Positions 18,672-26,377 of a DNA stretch of 64,000 nt are shown here, piece by piece; positions within the stretch are counted from its first letter, which is position 1; each line of letters starts with the position of its first letter. This stretch comes from UBA6115 sp012514225 (GTDB lineage Bacteria; Bacillota; Clostridia; Christensenellales; Aristaeellaceae). Under the pieces are notes generated by a model. It worked only from the letters and a program-made list of their open reading frames with translations, made no database searches and had not been told where the DNA came from. Location of the stretch: the NCBI GenBank assembly GCA_036756425.1, contig DAIOLC010000002.1:1-64000 (forward strand), written 5' to 3'. The position numbers and the translations under genes were made by a program.

Positions 18672-19469
18672 TCAAGGCAGCTGCTCGATGCACTTCATGG
18701 GGCACACCTTGACGCATTCGCCGCACAGCGTGCACTTGGCAGGGTCAATCCGGGCGACGTTGTTGTTCACGTGAATCGCGTCGTAGGCGCAGGCCTTTTC
18801 GCACAGCTTGCAGGCGATGCAGGCTTTCGAGCAGGCTTCCCGGGCTTCCTTCGGCCTGGCCTCGTTCCGGCAGCGCACGGTCACCCGCGCGGCCTTGGGC
18901 AGCAGGCGCAGGACGCTGCGCGGGCATTCCAGCACGCACATGCCGCAGGCGGTGCACTTGTTCTCGTCGATGACCACGATGCCGTTTTCGATTCTCATCG
19001 CGTCAAACCGGCAGACCCGCACGCAGTCGCCCAGACCGACGCAGCTCCAGTTGCACAGGTTGGGCCCGCCCGACAGCGAAACCGCCATATGGCAGGTTTT
19101 AGGGCCCTTGTAGTCGTAGCGCGGCTTCACGACGCCGGTCTCGCCCTGGCACAGCACGCGGGCGACCTGCACCTCCGCGACGGCCGATTCCTTTTGCATG
19201 ATGGCCGCCAGCGCGTCCAGGGTCGCTTGACCGCCGGGCGTGCAAAGGCTGATGTCCGCCTCGCCCTTGACCACCGCCTGGGCGTAGGCGTCGCAGCCCG
19301 CGTACCCGCAGGCGCCGCAGTTCGCGCCGGCGACCGCTTCGCGCACGAGGGTGAAGCGCTCGTCCACCGGCACGGCAAATTTCTTGTCCGCAAAGGACAG
19401 CACCAGACCAAAGAGAATCCCCAGCCCGCCCAGGGCGGCGACGGCCTTCAGAATCGCAGCGTAATCCAT
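18672..19469 (-). CDS. rnfB: Rnf complex subunit RnfB (Fe-S)
   Basis: Ferredoxin-accepting Fe-S subunit of the Rnf ferredoxin:NAD+ oxidoreductase. The 265-aa product has one N-terminal membrane helix (residues 4-25). A C-x2-C-x4-C-x16-C cluster site follows (NCGACGYAGC onward). Several CxxCxxCxxxC motifs come next: CTACGMCVLECP, CIACKLCEKAC and CTLCGECVKVCP, plus an incomplete set around CVGLGDCVRVC. RBS GGGGGAGG precedes the ATG. It is the last canonical rnf gene of the operon. Confidence 0.95.
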   Translation of the reverse strand: MDYAAILKAVAALGGLGILFGLVLSFADKKFAVPVDERFTLVREAVAGANCGACGYAGCDAYAQAVVKGEADISLCTPGGQATLDALAAIMQKESAVAEVQVARVLCQGETGVVKPRYDYKGPKTCHMAVSLSGGPNLCNWSCVGLGDCVRVCRFDAMRIENGIVVIDENKCTACGMCVLECPRSVLRLLPKAARVTVRCRNEARPKEAREACSKACIACKLCEKACAYDAIHVNNNVARIDPAKCTLCGECVKVCPMKCIEQLP

Positions 19470-19481
19470 CTTTCCTCCCCC

Positions 19482-20072
19482 TTAATTGCCCAGCCCGGCA
19501 AAGCCGAGGAAGGCCACGGACATCAGGCCTGCGATGACCAGGCTGATGGGGAATCCCTTGAACGCCTTGGGGATGTTGGAGGATTCCAGCCGCTCGCGGA
19601 CGCCTGCCATCAGCACGATGGCCAGCAGGAAGCCCAGCGCGCCGAACACGCCGTTGAGCACGGACCACAGCATGTTGTATTTGTTGTCGATGTTGAGGAT
19701 GGTCACGCCCAGCACGGCGCAGTTGGTGGTGATCAGCGGCAGGTAGATGCCCAGCGCGTTGTACAGCGAGGGCATGGACTTCTTCAGGAACATCTCCACG
19801 AACTGCACCAGCGCGGCGATGACCAGGATGAAGGAGATGGTGATGAGGTAGCTGATTTGCAGGGGGACCAGGATGTAATGGTACACCGCGTAGGTAAACA
19901 GGGAAGCCAGGCCCATCACGAAGGTGACGGCGATGCCCATGCCCGCGGCGGTCTCCACCTTGGAGGAGACGCCCAGGAAGGGGCAGCACCCCAGATAGCG
20001 CGAAAAGATGAAGTTGTTGGTCAGCACGCAGTTGACCATGAACAGCAGGAAATTCGTCAGTGTGAATTCCAT
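19482..20072 (-). CDS. rnfA: Rnf complex subunit RnfA
   Basis: Polytopic membrane subunit of Rnf that, with RnfE, forms the membrane core holding a bridging Fe-S cluster. The 196-aa product carries NCVLTNNFIFSRYLGCCPFLG, with the conserved Cys of the first half, and NCAVLGV in the second half. It follows rnfE with no gap and precedes rnfB by 12 nt. Confidence 0.96.
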   Translation of the reverse strand: MEFTLTNFLLFMVNCVLTNNFIFSRYLGCCPFLGVSSKVETAAGMGIAVTFVMGLASLFTYAVYHYILVPLQISYLITISFILVIAALVQFVEMFLKKSMPSLYNALGIYLPLITTNCAVLGVTILNIDNKYNMLWSVLNGVFGALGFLLAIVLMAGVRERLESSNIPKAFKGFPISLVIAGLMSVAFLGFAGLGN

Positions 20073-20699
20073 TTAGGCCTTCGCTCCTTTCCGGGCGCTA
20101 ATCCGGTCCGTAATTGCGTTGACGATGCCCAGGATGAGCCCGAAGAGGATGAACCCGCCCGGGGCCATCACGGCCAGCAGCATCGGCTCAAACCCGCCGC
20201 CGAGGATGTTGTTGCCAAACAGGGTGCCGTTGCCCAGCAGCTCGCGCACGGCGCCGATGAGCAGCAGCGCGCCTGTGAAGCCCAGACCCATTCCGAAGCC
20301 GTCCGCCGCCGAGAGGAAGACGCTGCTCTTCCCGGCAAAGGCTTCCGCCCGGGCCAGGATGATGCAGTTGACCACGATCAGCGGGATGAACAGCCCCAGC
20401 GCCTCGTACAGGGAGGGGACGAAGGCCTGGATGAGCATCTGCACGATGGTCACGAAGGTGGAGATGACCACGATGTAGGCGGGGATGCGCACCTTGTCGG
20501 GAATCAGGTTGCGCAGCATGCTGATGACGATGTTGCTCCCGACCAGCACGAAGGTCGCCGCCAGACCCATACCGATGCTGTTGGTGGCGGAGGTGGTGGA
20601 GGCCAGCGTCGGGCAGACGCCCAGCACCAGGCGGAAGGTTGGGTTTTCGTTGAGGACGCCGTTAAGGAAGACGCCGCGGAAGGTCTTATTTTCACGCAT
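20073..20699 (-). CDS. rnfE: Rnf complex subunit RnfE
   Basis: Polytopic partner of RnfA. The 208-aa protein has NGVLNENPTFRLVLGVCPTLA and VNCIILARAEAFA, each with the conserved cysteine of the RnfA/RnfE/NqrD/NqrE family. It overlaps the end of rnfD by 8 nt. In canonical clusters rnfG lies between rnfD and rnfE; here there is no room for it. Confidence 0.96.
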   Translation of the reverse strand: MRENKTFRGVFLNGVLNENPTFRLVLGVCPTLASTTSATNSIGMGLAATFVLVGSNIVISMLRNLIPDKVRIPAYIVVISTFVTIVQMLIQAFVPSLYEALGLFIPLIVVNCIILARAEAFAGKSSVFLSAADGFGMGLGFTGALLLIGAVRELLGNGTLFGNNILGGGFEPMLLAVMAPGGFILFGLILGIVNAITDRISARKGAKA

Positions 20700-21633
20700 G
20701 TTTTTTCACCATCCCATAAATCCGCCTCACGGTCAGGCGGTCAATCAGCGGGGTCAGGATGTTCATCAGCAGGATCGCGAAGGTCACGCCCTCCGGATAG
20801 CTGCCGTACAGCCGGATGACGGTGACGATCAGCCCGCACCCGGCGGCGAACACCACCTGTCCCCGTTTGGTCATCGGGTTGGTCACATAGTCCGTCGCCA
20901 TGAAGACGGCGCCGAAGAGCAGCCCGCCGGAGAGCAGGGAGGCCAGCGGGTCACCGCCCAGAATCCAGGTCAGCAGGACCGTTGTGCCGGCGAAAACCAC
21001 AGGGACATGCCAGGTGACCGTGCCGACGAACAGCATGTACAACAGGCCGATCAGGATGGCGATCTTGCTGACTTCGCCAATGGTTCCGGGGATATTGCCC
21101 ATCAACAGGTCATAGGGGGCGAAGCCGCTGGGGCGCAGGAGGGCGGTCGCCGCGCTGGTCATGTCGGCGGCCGGCGCGACGCTGGTCGCGCCCAGCACGC
21201 GCGTGGGCAGATAGTACACGCTCATATGTGCCGGCCAGGAAGCCAGCAGAATCCCGCGGGCCAGAAGGGCGGGGTTCAGGAAATTGTGGCCGATGCCGCC
21301 GAAGAGCTGCTTGACCAGCACGATGGCAATCAGGCTGCCGATGACCGGCATCCACAACGGCGCCTGGGCGGGCAGGTTCAGCCCCAGAATCAAGCCTGTC
21401 ACCACGGCGGACAGGTCCTTGACCCGCACCGGCTGCCGGGTCAGCTTCTGCCAGAGCCACTCGAAGACCACAGCCGAAATCACTGCCACAGCCAGAACCC
21501 AGGCAGCCCTGGAGCCAAACAGGTAAATGCCCGCGGCTGTCGTGGGAATCAGCGCGATGAGGACGTCCAGCATGAGCGTCTGGGTGCTCTCCCGGCTCAG
21601 AAGGTGCGGGCCTGTGGAAAGGCGCAGGTTCAT
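20692..21633 (-). CDS. rnfD: Rnf complex subunit RnfD (flavinylated)
   Basis: Membrane subunit carrying a covalent FMN, homologous to NqrB. The 313-aa protein has multiple transmembrane helices, the conserved DLSAVVTGLILGLNLP at residues 73-88, GGIGHNFLNPAL, and the flavinylation motif S160-A-A-T163-A-L, with T163 the predicted FMN-linked threonine. It starts 4 nt after rnfC behind an AGGA-type RBS. Confidence 0.95.
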   Translation of the reverse strand: MNLRLSTGPHLLSRESTQTLMLDVLIALIPTTAAGIYLFGSRAAWVLAVAVISAVVFEWLWQKLTRQPVRVKDLSAVVTGLILGLNLPAQAPLWMPVIGSLIAIVLVKQLFGGIGHNFLNPALLARGILLASWPAHMSVYYLPTRVLGATSVAPAADMTSAATALLRPSGFAPYDLLMGNIPGTIGEVSKIAILIGLLYMLFVGTVTWHVPVVFAGTTVLLTWILGGDPLASLLSGGLLFGAVFMATDYVTNPMTKRGQVVFAAGCGLIVTVIRLYGSYPEGVTFAILLMNILTPLIDRLTVRRIYGMVKKHA

Positions 21634-21637
21634 CCTT

Positions 21638-22954
21638 TTATATCCTCCTCGCGGTAATCTTGTCCTTGGCTTCCTTGAACGCCGGGCTCAGCTCCAGCTT
21701 GGCGGGGCACACGTAGCTGCAGGCGCCGCAGACGATGCAGTCCATCACGTGTTCCTTCTTCGCCTTCGCGTAATCCTGCTGGTCGCACAGTTCCTTGAGC
21801 CGCTGGGGGTTGAGCCGGATGGGGCAGGCGGCCAGGCAGCGCGCGCAGCGGATGCAGGGGGTGGGCGGCGCTACGACGGCTTCCTTCTGGCCCATCACGA
21901 CGATGCCGTTGTTGGCCTTGGTCATGGGCATCGAGGTATCCGGCATGGCGATGCCCGTCATGCTGCCGCCCAGGAAGACCTTGCCGGGCTCCTCGCTGCA
22001 GCCGCCCGCCGCGTCGATCGCTTCCTGCACGGGCGTCCCGATGCGCAGCAGCAGGTTGGCAGGCTCCTTCACGCAGCCGGTCACCGTCGTCACGCGGCTG
22101 ACCAGGGGCCTGCCCAGGATGACGGCGTCGGCGACCGCGGCGGCGGTTCCCACGTTGAAGACGTTGACGTGCGCGTCCATCGGCAGGCCGCCGGAGGGCA
22201 CCTGCCGCCCGGTGACCGCCTCGATCAGTTGTTTTTCACCGCCCTGCGGGTATTTGGTCTTCAGCACCACCACGCTGACGCCCTCGCGGCCCCGCGCGGC
22301 TTCCTGCATGGCTTTGACGGCGTCCATCTTGTTCTCTTCCACCGCGATGAAGCCGCGGCTGACCTTCATCGCCCGCATGATCAGGCGAAGGCCGTCCACC
22401 ACGCGACCGGGCTCTTCCAGCATCAGCCGGTGGTCGGAGGTCAGGAAGGTTTCGCATTCCGCGCCGTTCAAGATGACTGTGTCGACGGACTTTCCTTCCG
22501 GAAGGGACATCTTCGCGTGCGTGGGGAAGCAGGCGCCGCCCATGCCGCAAATGCCTGCGTCGCGGACCGCCTGGATAATCCGCTCCGCCGGCGCGGTCTC
22601 CGCTTCGCCAAGGGGCGTCAGTTCCGTCCATTCGTCCTGCAGGTCGTTGCGGATTTCAACACAGGTGCTCGGGTTTTTCCCCAGCAATTGCTTTTGCGAC
22701 ACCGCGACGACTTCACCGGAAACGCTGGCGTGGACGGGGATGCCGATGCCGCCCACCGCCGTCGCGATGACCTGCCCCATCTTGACCCGGTCGCCCTTGG
22801 CGACGACGGGGGCGCTGGGCGCCCCGATGTGCATGTCCATGGGGATGCAGACGCTTTGCGGGATATAGGCCCTGATCGGCTGGCCCTTGCTGGCGTTCTT
22901 CCCTTCGTGCCGTTCCCTGAGGGGGTGGATGCCGCCCTTGAAACTCAATCTCAT
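21638..22954 (-). CDS. rnfC: Rnf complex subunit RnfC (NADH site, Fe-S)
   Basis: Peripheral subunit that binds NADH and FMN and two [4Fe-4S] clusters. The 438-aa product starts with the RnfC barrel-sandwich region (GGIHPLRERHEGKN), followed by a NuoF-like Rossmann region with GMGGACFPTHAKMSLP. The C-terminal clusters are CIRCARCLAACPIRLNP and CIVCGACSYVCPAKLEL. The glycines of GMGGACFP match the flavin/NADH site of the family. It lies directly after the RnfG-like gene, 27 nt apart. Confidence 0.96.
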   Translation of the reverse strand: MRLSFKGGIHPLRERHEGKNASKGQPIRAYIPQSVCIPMDMHIGAPSAPVVAKGDRVKMGQVIATAVGGIGIPVHASVSGEVVAVSQKQLLGKNPSTCVEIRNDLQDEWTELTPLGEAETAPAERIIQAVRDAGICGMGGACFPTHAKMSLPEGKSVDTVILNGAECETFLTSDHRLMLEEPGRVVDGLRLIMRAMKVSRGFIAVEENKMDAVKAMQEAARGREGVSVVVLKTKYPQGGEKQLIEAVTGRQVPSGGLPMDAHVNVFNVGTAAAVADAVILGRPLVSRVTTVTGCVKEPANLLLRIGTPVQEAIDAAGGCSEEPGKVFLGGSMTGIAMPDTSMPMTKANNGIVVMGQKEAVVAPPTPCIRCARCLAACPIRLNPQRLKELCDQQDYAKAKKEHVMDCIVCGACSYVCPAKLELSPAFKEAKDKITARRI

Positions 22955-22981
22955 CGTGGTATTGCCTGCCTTTCTATGCGC

Positions 22982-25540
22982 TCAGGGCCGGGAAGCGTAT
23001 GCTTCGTTGATGGCGTCGAGGATGGCTTGCATGGTCGCGGTGGCGCTGGTGACTGTGTCCGGGTTTAGGATGTTGTCAACCAGGTGCTCGCCGGGCGCCT
23101 CGTTCGCTTCCCTGATTTTCAGGGGCGGGCGTTTGCCCGCAAAACGGGCGGAAAACGCTTCTTCCATTGCGGCGGCGCCGTATCCGGGCGTTTCGGCGAA
23201 GCCTTCCCCGCCGATTTTGACATCCTTGACCGTGCCGTCCTCGCTGAAGGTTACCTTGACTTCGACGGGCCCCATAAAGCCCTGCTTGGTCACGGTGTAT
23301 TCCTGAGGCACGCTCTGGAACACGGCGTAGGCTTCGTTTACGGCGTCCACGACGGCCTGCGCGGTCCTTGTCGCGCTGGTGACGGCGTCCGGCCCTGTCA
23401 GGTTGGGAACGGTGCTTTCGCTGAGGGCCGCTCCTTTTTCCGCCAGCGCGAGGGGCGGCTGCTTGCCTGCAAACTGCTCGGTGTAAGCGCCTTCAAGCGC
23501 CAGTTGGCCGTAGCCCGGCGTCTCGAAAAACTCCATCGGGTTGATTGCGACGGACTGCACGGTGCCGTCCGCGTTGAAGGTGGTCAGCACCGTGACCGGC
23601 CCCATGAAGCCATCCTTTGTGACGGTGACGGTCGTGCCGGTCAGCACCGGCGCTTCGGTCGCCGCCGGCTGCGGGAACACCTGGGCGTGCGCTTCGTTGA
23701 CCGCGTCGACGACGGCGCGGCTGGTGACGGTCGCCCCCGATACTCCGTCCACGTTCGTGTCGGCCGCGTTCTCGTCCGCCGCCCGGAGGTTCAGGGGGGG
23801 CAGTTTGCCGATGAACTGTCCGGTGAAGGCGGGTTTCAGCGCCTCGGTTCCAAGGCCGTCCGTTTCCTTGAAGTCGGCGTCCCCGACCTTCAGGAAGGTG
23901 ATGTGCCCTTCCCCGTCGAAGGCGACCGTGACCGCGACCGGACCTGCAAATCCTTCCATCCGGGCTGTGACGGCGTCCGCGGGGATTTCGACCGGCGCTT
24001 CCGTCACGGCGGCTGTCGGCTGTGCCGTCGGCGCGGAGGTCTGGGCCGGCTGCGCCGCCCCGACCGCGTTTTTATCTTCATACGCCTTGTTGACGGCGTC
24101 CACCACCGCCTGGGTGGTGACTGTCGAGCCGGCGACCGCGTCGATGTCGTCCAGCGTCACCGGGAGCGTCTTGCCCACGAAGGACGCCGCGAAATCCGGC
24201 TCCAGCACGAGGGTGCCGATGCCGTCCGTCTCGTGGAAGCGGTCGTCGCCGACTTTCAATGCGGTCACCGTCCCGTCGTCCTTGACCGTCACCACCACGG
24301 CGACCGGGCCCTTGAAGCCTTCCGCCTCGCCGGCATAGGGGGTGCCTTCCGGCAGCGCGGGGCCGGTGGAAACGACGATCTTGTCTTCATAGGCCTTGTT
24401 GACGGCGTCCACCACCGCCTGGGTGGTGACTGTCGAGCCGGCAATCGCGTCGATGTCGGAGAGCGTCACCGGGAGCGTCTTGCCCACGAAGGACGCCGCG
24501 AAATCCGGCTCCAGCACGAGGGTGCCGATGCCGTCCGTCTCGTGGAAGCGGTCGTCGCCGACTTTCAATGCGGTCACCGTCCCGTCGTCCTTGACCGTCA
24601 CTACCACGGCGACCGGGCCCTTGAAGCCTTCCGCCTCGCCGGTGTAAGACGTACCTTCCGGAAGCGCGGGGCCGATGATTACGATGTTCTTGTCTACATA
24701 CGCCTTGTTGACGGCGTCCACCACCGCCTGGGTGGTGACCGTCGCGCCGGCGAGCGCGTCGATGTCGGAGAGCGCCACCGGGAGCGCCTTGCCCACGAAG
24801 GAGGCCGCGAATTCCGGCTCCAGCGCCAGGGTGCCCAGGCCGTCCGTCTCATGGAAGCGGTCGTCGCCAACCTTCAGCGCGGAGATAGTCCCGTCGTCCT
24901 TGACCGTCACGACCACGGCGACCGGCCCCTTGAATCCTTCCGCCTCACCGGCGTAGGAGGTGCCCTCCGCAGCCGGAAGCCCGCCGTTCCCGGCGTCCGG
25001 GTTCAGGTATCCGTTCACCTGCTTGGCGATTTCATTGACGCCCGCGACCACCGCGTTGGAGGTGATGGTGGCCGCGGTCAGCGCGTCCACCATGTTGTCC
25101 TGTGTGCTGTCGCCGAGCCGGAGCGGGGATTTCTTGCCCTTGAACTGGTCGGTAAACGCCGCGTCCCGGGCTTTGGCGCCCAGACCGGGCGTCTCGGAGA
25201 AGCTGCTGCCGCCCACGTTCACGCCGGTGACGGTGCCGTCCGGGCTGACGCCGGCGATGACCTCGACGGGCCCGCCGTAGCCGCCCCGCTCCGTTTTGCC
25301 GACGAATCCCAGCGAAGCGCCGTCCGCGGCTTTGGCCTCGAAAAGCACTTTCCCGTCTTCCAGGGTGATTTCATCGAAGGTTTCGGCGCCCGGCATCACC
25401 AGCAGCTTGGCCCTCCCTTCCGCGAGCGCGGCCTGCTGCGCGATGGGCGCTTTGGTCACCTCGTTGGTCACCGCCAGGCTCAGCGCCGCCACGATGGTGA
25501 TGGCACCCAGGACAATCCAGGCGGAAATGCGGTTCTTCAT
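22982..25540 (-). CDS. rnfG: Giant RnfG-like protein with seven FMN-binding domains
   Basis: Predicted extracytosolic electron carrier. From the ATG at 25540 (GGAGG 11 nt upstream; an in-frame ATG lies at 25558) the 852-aa protein has one N-terminal transmembrane helix (about residues 6-24) and seven FMN_bind-type domains. Predicted FMN-linked threonines are T158 (DALTAAT), T267 (DALAGAT), T370 (DAIAGST), T473 (DAVAGST), T604 (DGVSGAT), T724 (DAVTSAT) and T834 (DTVTSAT), spaced 103-131 residues. Domain 1 matches ordinary RnfG; domains 2-4 are near-identical copies. A Pro/Ala/Thr-rich linker (about 495-520) precedes domain 5. Usual RnfG is about 200 aa. It replaces rnfG and has moved to the front of rnfC. 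Confidence 0.9.
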   Translation of the reverse strand: MKNRISAWIVLGAITIVAALSLAVTNEVTKAPIAQQAALAEGRAKLLVMPGAETFDEITLEDGKVLFEAKAADGASLGFVGKTERGGYGGPVEVIAGVSPDGTVTGVNVGGSSFSETPGLGAKARDAAFTDQFKGKKSPLRLGDSTQDNMVDALTAATITSNAVVAGVNEIAKQVNGYLNPDAGNGGLPAAEGTSYAGEAEGFKGPVAVVVTVKDDGTISALKVGDDRFHETDGLGTLALEPEFAASFVGKALPVALSDIDALAGATVTTQAVVDAVNKAYVDKNIVIIGPALPEGTSYTGEAEGFKGPVAVVVTVKDDGTVTALKVGDDRFHETDGIGTLVLEPDFAASFVGKTLPVTLSDIDAIAGSTVTTQAVVDAVNKAYEDKIVVSTGPALPEGTPYAGEAEGFKGPVAVVVTVKDDGTVTALKVGDDRFHETDGIGTLVLEPDFAASFVGKTLPVTLDDIDAVAGSTVTTQAVVDAVNKAYEDKNAVGAAQPAQTSAPTAQPTAAVTEAPVEIPADAVTARMEGFAGPVAVTVAFDGEGHITFLKVGDADFKETDGLGTEALKPAFTGQFIGKLPPLNLRAADENAADTNVDGVSGATVTSRAVVDAVNEAHAQVFPQPAATEAPVLTGTTVTVTKDGFMGPVTVLTTFNADGTVQSVAINPMEFFETPGYGQLALEGAYTEQFAGKQPPLALAEKGAALSESTVPNLTGPDAVTSATRTAQAVVDAVNEAYAVFQSVPQEYTVTKQGFMGPVEVKVTFSEDGTVKDVKIGGEGFAETPGYGAAAMEEAFSARFAGKRPPLKIREANEAPGEHLVDNILNPDTVTSATATMQAILDAINEAYASRP
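24071..24967. repeat. Three tandem ~309-bp coding repeats in the rnfG-like gene
   Basis: Units at about 24659-24967, 24350-24658 and 24071-24349 encode FMN-binding domains 2, 3 and 4 with an exact 103-codon period. Long stretches are identical at nucleotide level including synonymous positions, especially between the two downstream units. This points to recent in-frame duplication or gene conversion. Such repeats are also prone to collapse in short-read assembly. Confidence 0.88.
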
Positions 25541-25568
25541 GCGGCTTTTATCCTCCATTCGCGTCGGC

Positions 25569-26189
25569 TCATTGATTCTGGATGGGCGCCTTGCGCAGCG
25601 CGCAGGCGATCAGCTCCGGTTCCGGCTTCCTGCCCAGCATCTCCTCGGCTGCCTTCAGGTCGTTCTTCAGGACGGCTGCCCGGACCGCTGTGCTTGAAAC
25701 CAGGCGTCCCTGCGGGGTCTTGACCGGCGCGATGACGCTCAGCCCGATGCCCGCGTGGCGGCACATCGCTTCCAGGGTCATCACGTCCGTGTCGCCCCGG
25801 TAGCCGAAATGATGGTTGAACCCCGCGACGATGTGGCGGGCGTTCAGCTTGCCGAGCAGCACCTGCTCGAAGAAGTCCCGCCCTGGCATCAGCCGCAACT
25901 GCTGCGTAAACCGGCTCACCGCGACATGGCGCACGCCCGCCTTTTCCAGCAGCTTGATTTTCATGTCCAGCGGCGTCAGCTCGCAGGGGCAGTTGTCGGG
26001 GGAAATCACGCACGCGGGCAGGGGGTCGTAGGTGTGCACCAGCGCCGTCATGCCCTTGTCGCCCGCGATGCGTTCCGACTCCTCGATCAGCTTGCGGTGC
26101 CCCAGGTGGACACCGTCAAAAACGCCCAGGCATACGACCATAGGCGTGCTGAGGCAACCCTCTAATTCCTCGACCTGATAGACCCTCAC
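25569..26189 (-). CDS. FAD synthetase domain protein (RibF without riboflavin kinase)
   Basis: Adenylyltransferase expected to make FAD from FMN and ATP. From the GTG at 26189 (AAAGAGG 12 nt upstream) the 206-aa protein has the nucleotidyltransferase motif GVFDGVHLGH at residues 22-31 and the second motif SSTAVR. Bifunctional RibF proteins are about 300 aa. This one ends at LGRKPEPEL, just where the flavokinase domain would begin, and the next gene starts 28 nt on, so the kinase domain is cleanly missing. It heads the operon that encodes the seven-domain flavoprotein, suggesting a dedicated FAD supply for ApbE-type flavinylation (inference). Confidence 0.88.
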   Translation of the reverse strand: MRVYQVEELEGCLSTPMVVCLGVFDGVHLGHRKLIEESERIAGDKGMTALVHTYDPLPACVISPDNCPCELTPLDMKIKLLEKAGVRHVAVSRFTQQLRLMPGRDFFEQVLLGKLNARHIVAGFNHHFGYRGDTDVMTLEAMCRHAGIGLSVIAPVKTPQGRLVSSTAVRAAVLKNDLKAAEEMLGRKPEPELIACALRKAPIQNQ

Positions 26190-26232
26190 AAAAAAACTCG
26201 ACCTCTTTTTGAAAGAAATACAGAACATGCGG

Positions 26233-26261
26233 ATACTATCATGGAAGGGGAGAAATGTCAA
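26233..26261 (-). promoter_or_regulatory. Strong promoter of the FAD synthetase-Rnf operon
   Basis: On the minus strand a consensus TTGACA (26256-26261), a 17-nt spacer and TAGTAT (26233-26238) lie 44 nt upstream of the GTG start. It is the only evident promoter before a run of nine closely spaced genes down to 16506. Confidence 0.8.
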
Positions 26262-26377
26262 TTCGAATCGCGTCCCAATTATGCCTTCAAGGTACGTTTC
26301 CGGAACAGCGCTTCCGTTTGCCAGCCGCGGAATCAGCCGCTATACTTCATGGAGCAAAGGGGGAGGGAAGGGACGAT

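Noticed and set aside
24071..24967. CRISPR-like or minisatellite array
   Set aside because: The period is 309 bp and in frame with a protein-coding domain; there are no short spaced repeats. I saw no CRISPR array elsewhere in the window.
18666..25723. Very long open frames on the plus strand opposite the Rnf genes (18666-20819 and 23084-25723)
   Set aside because: They are antisense shadows of rnfB/A/E and the RnfG-like gene, produced by high GC and codon bias. Their translations are low-complexity His/Arg/Gly-rich strings without domains.
25569..26261. Frameshifted or truncated bifunctional RibF
   Set aside because: The protein ends cleanly at the domain boundary, and the next gene starts 28 nt later, leaving no sequence for a broken kinase domain in any frame.
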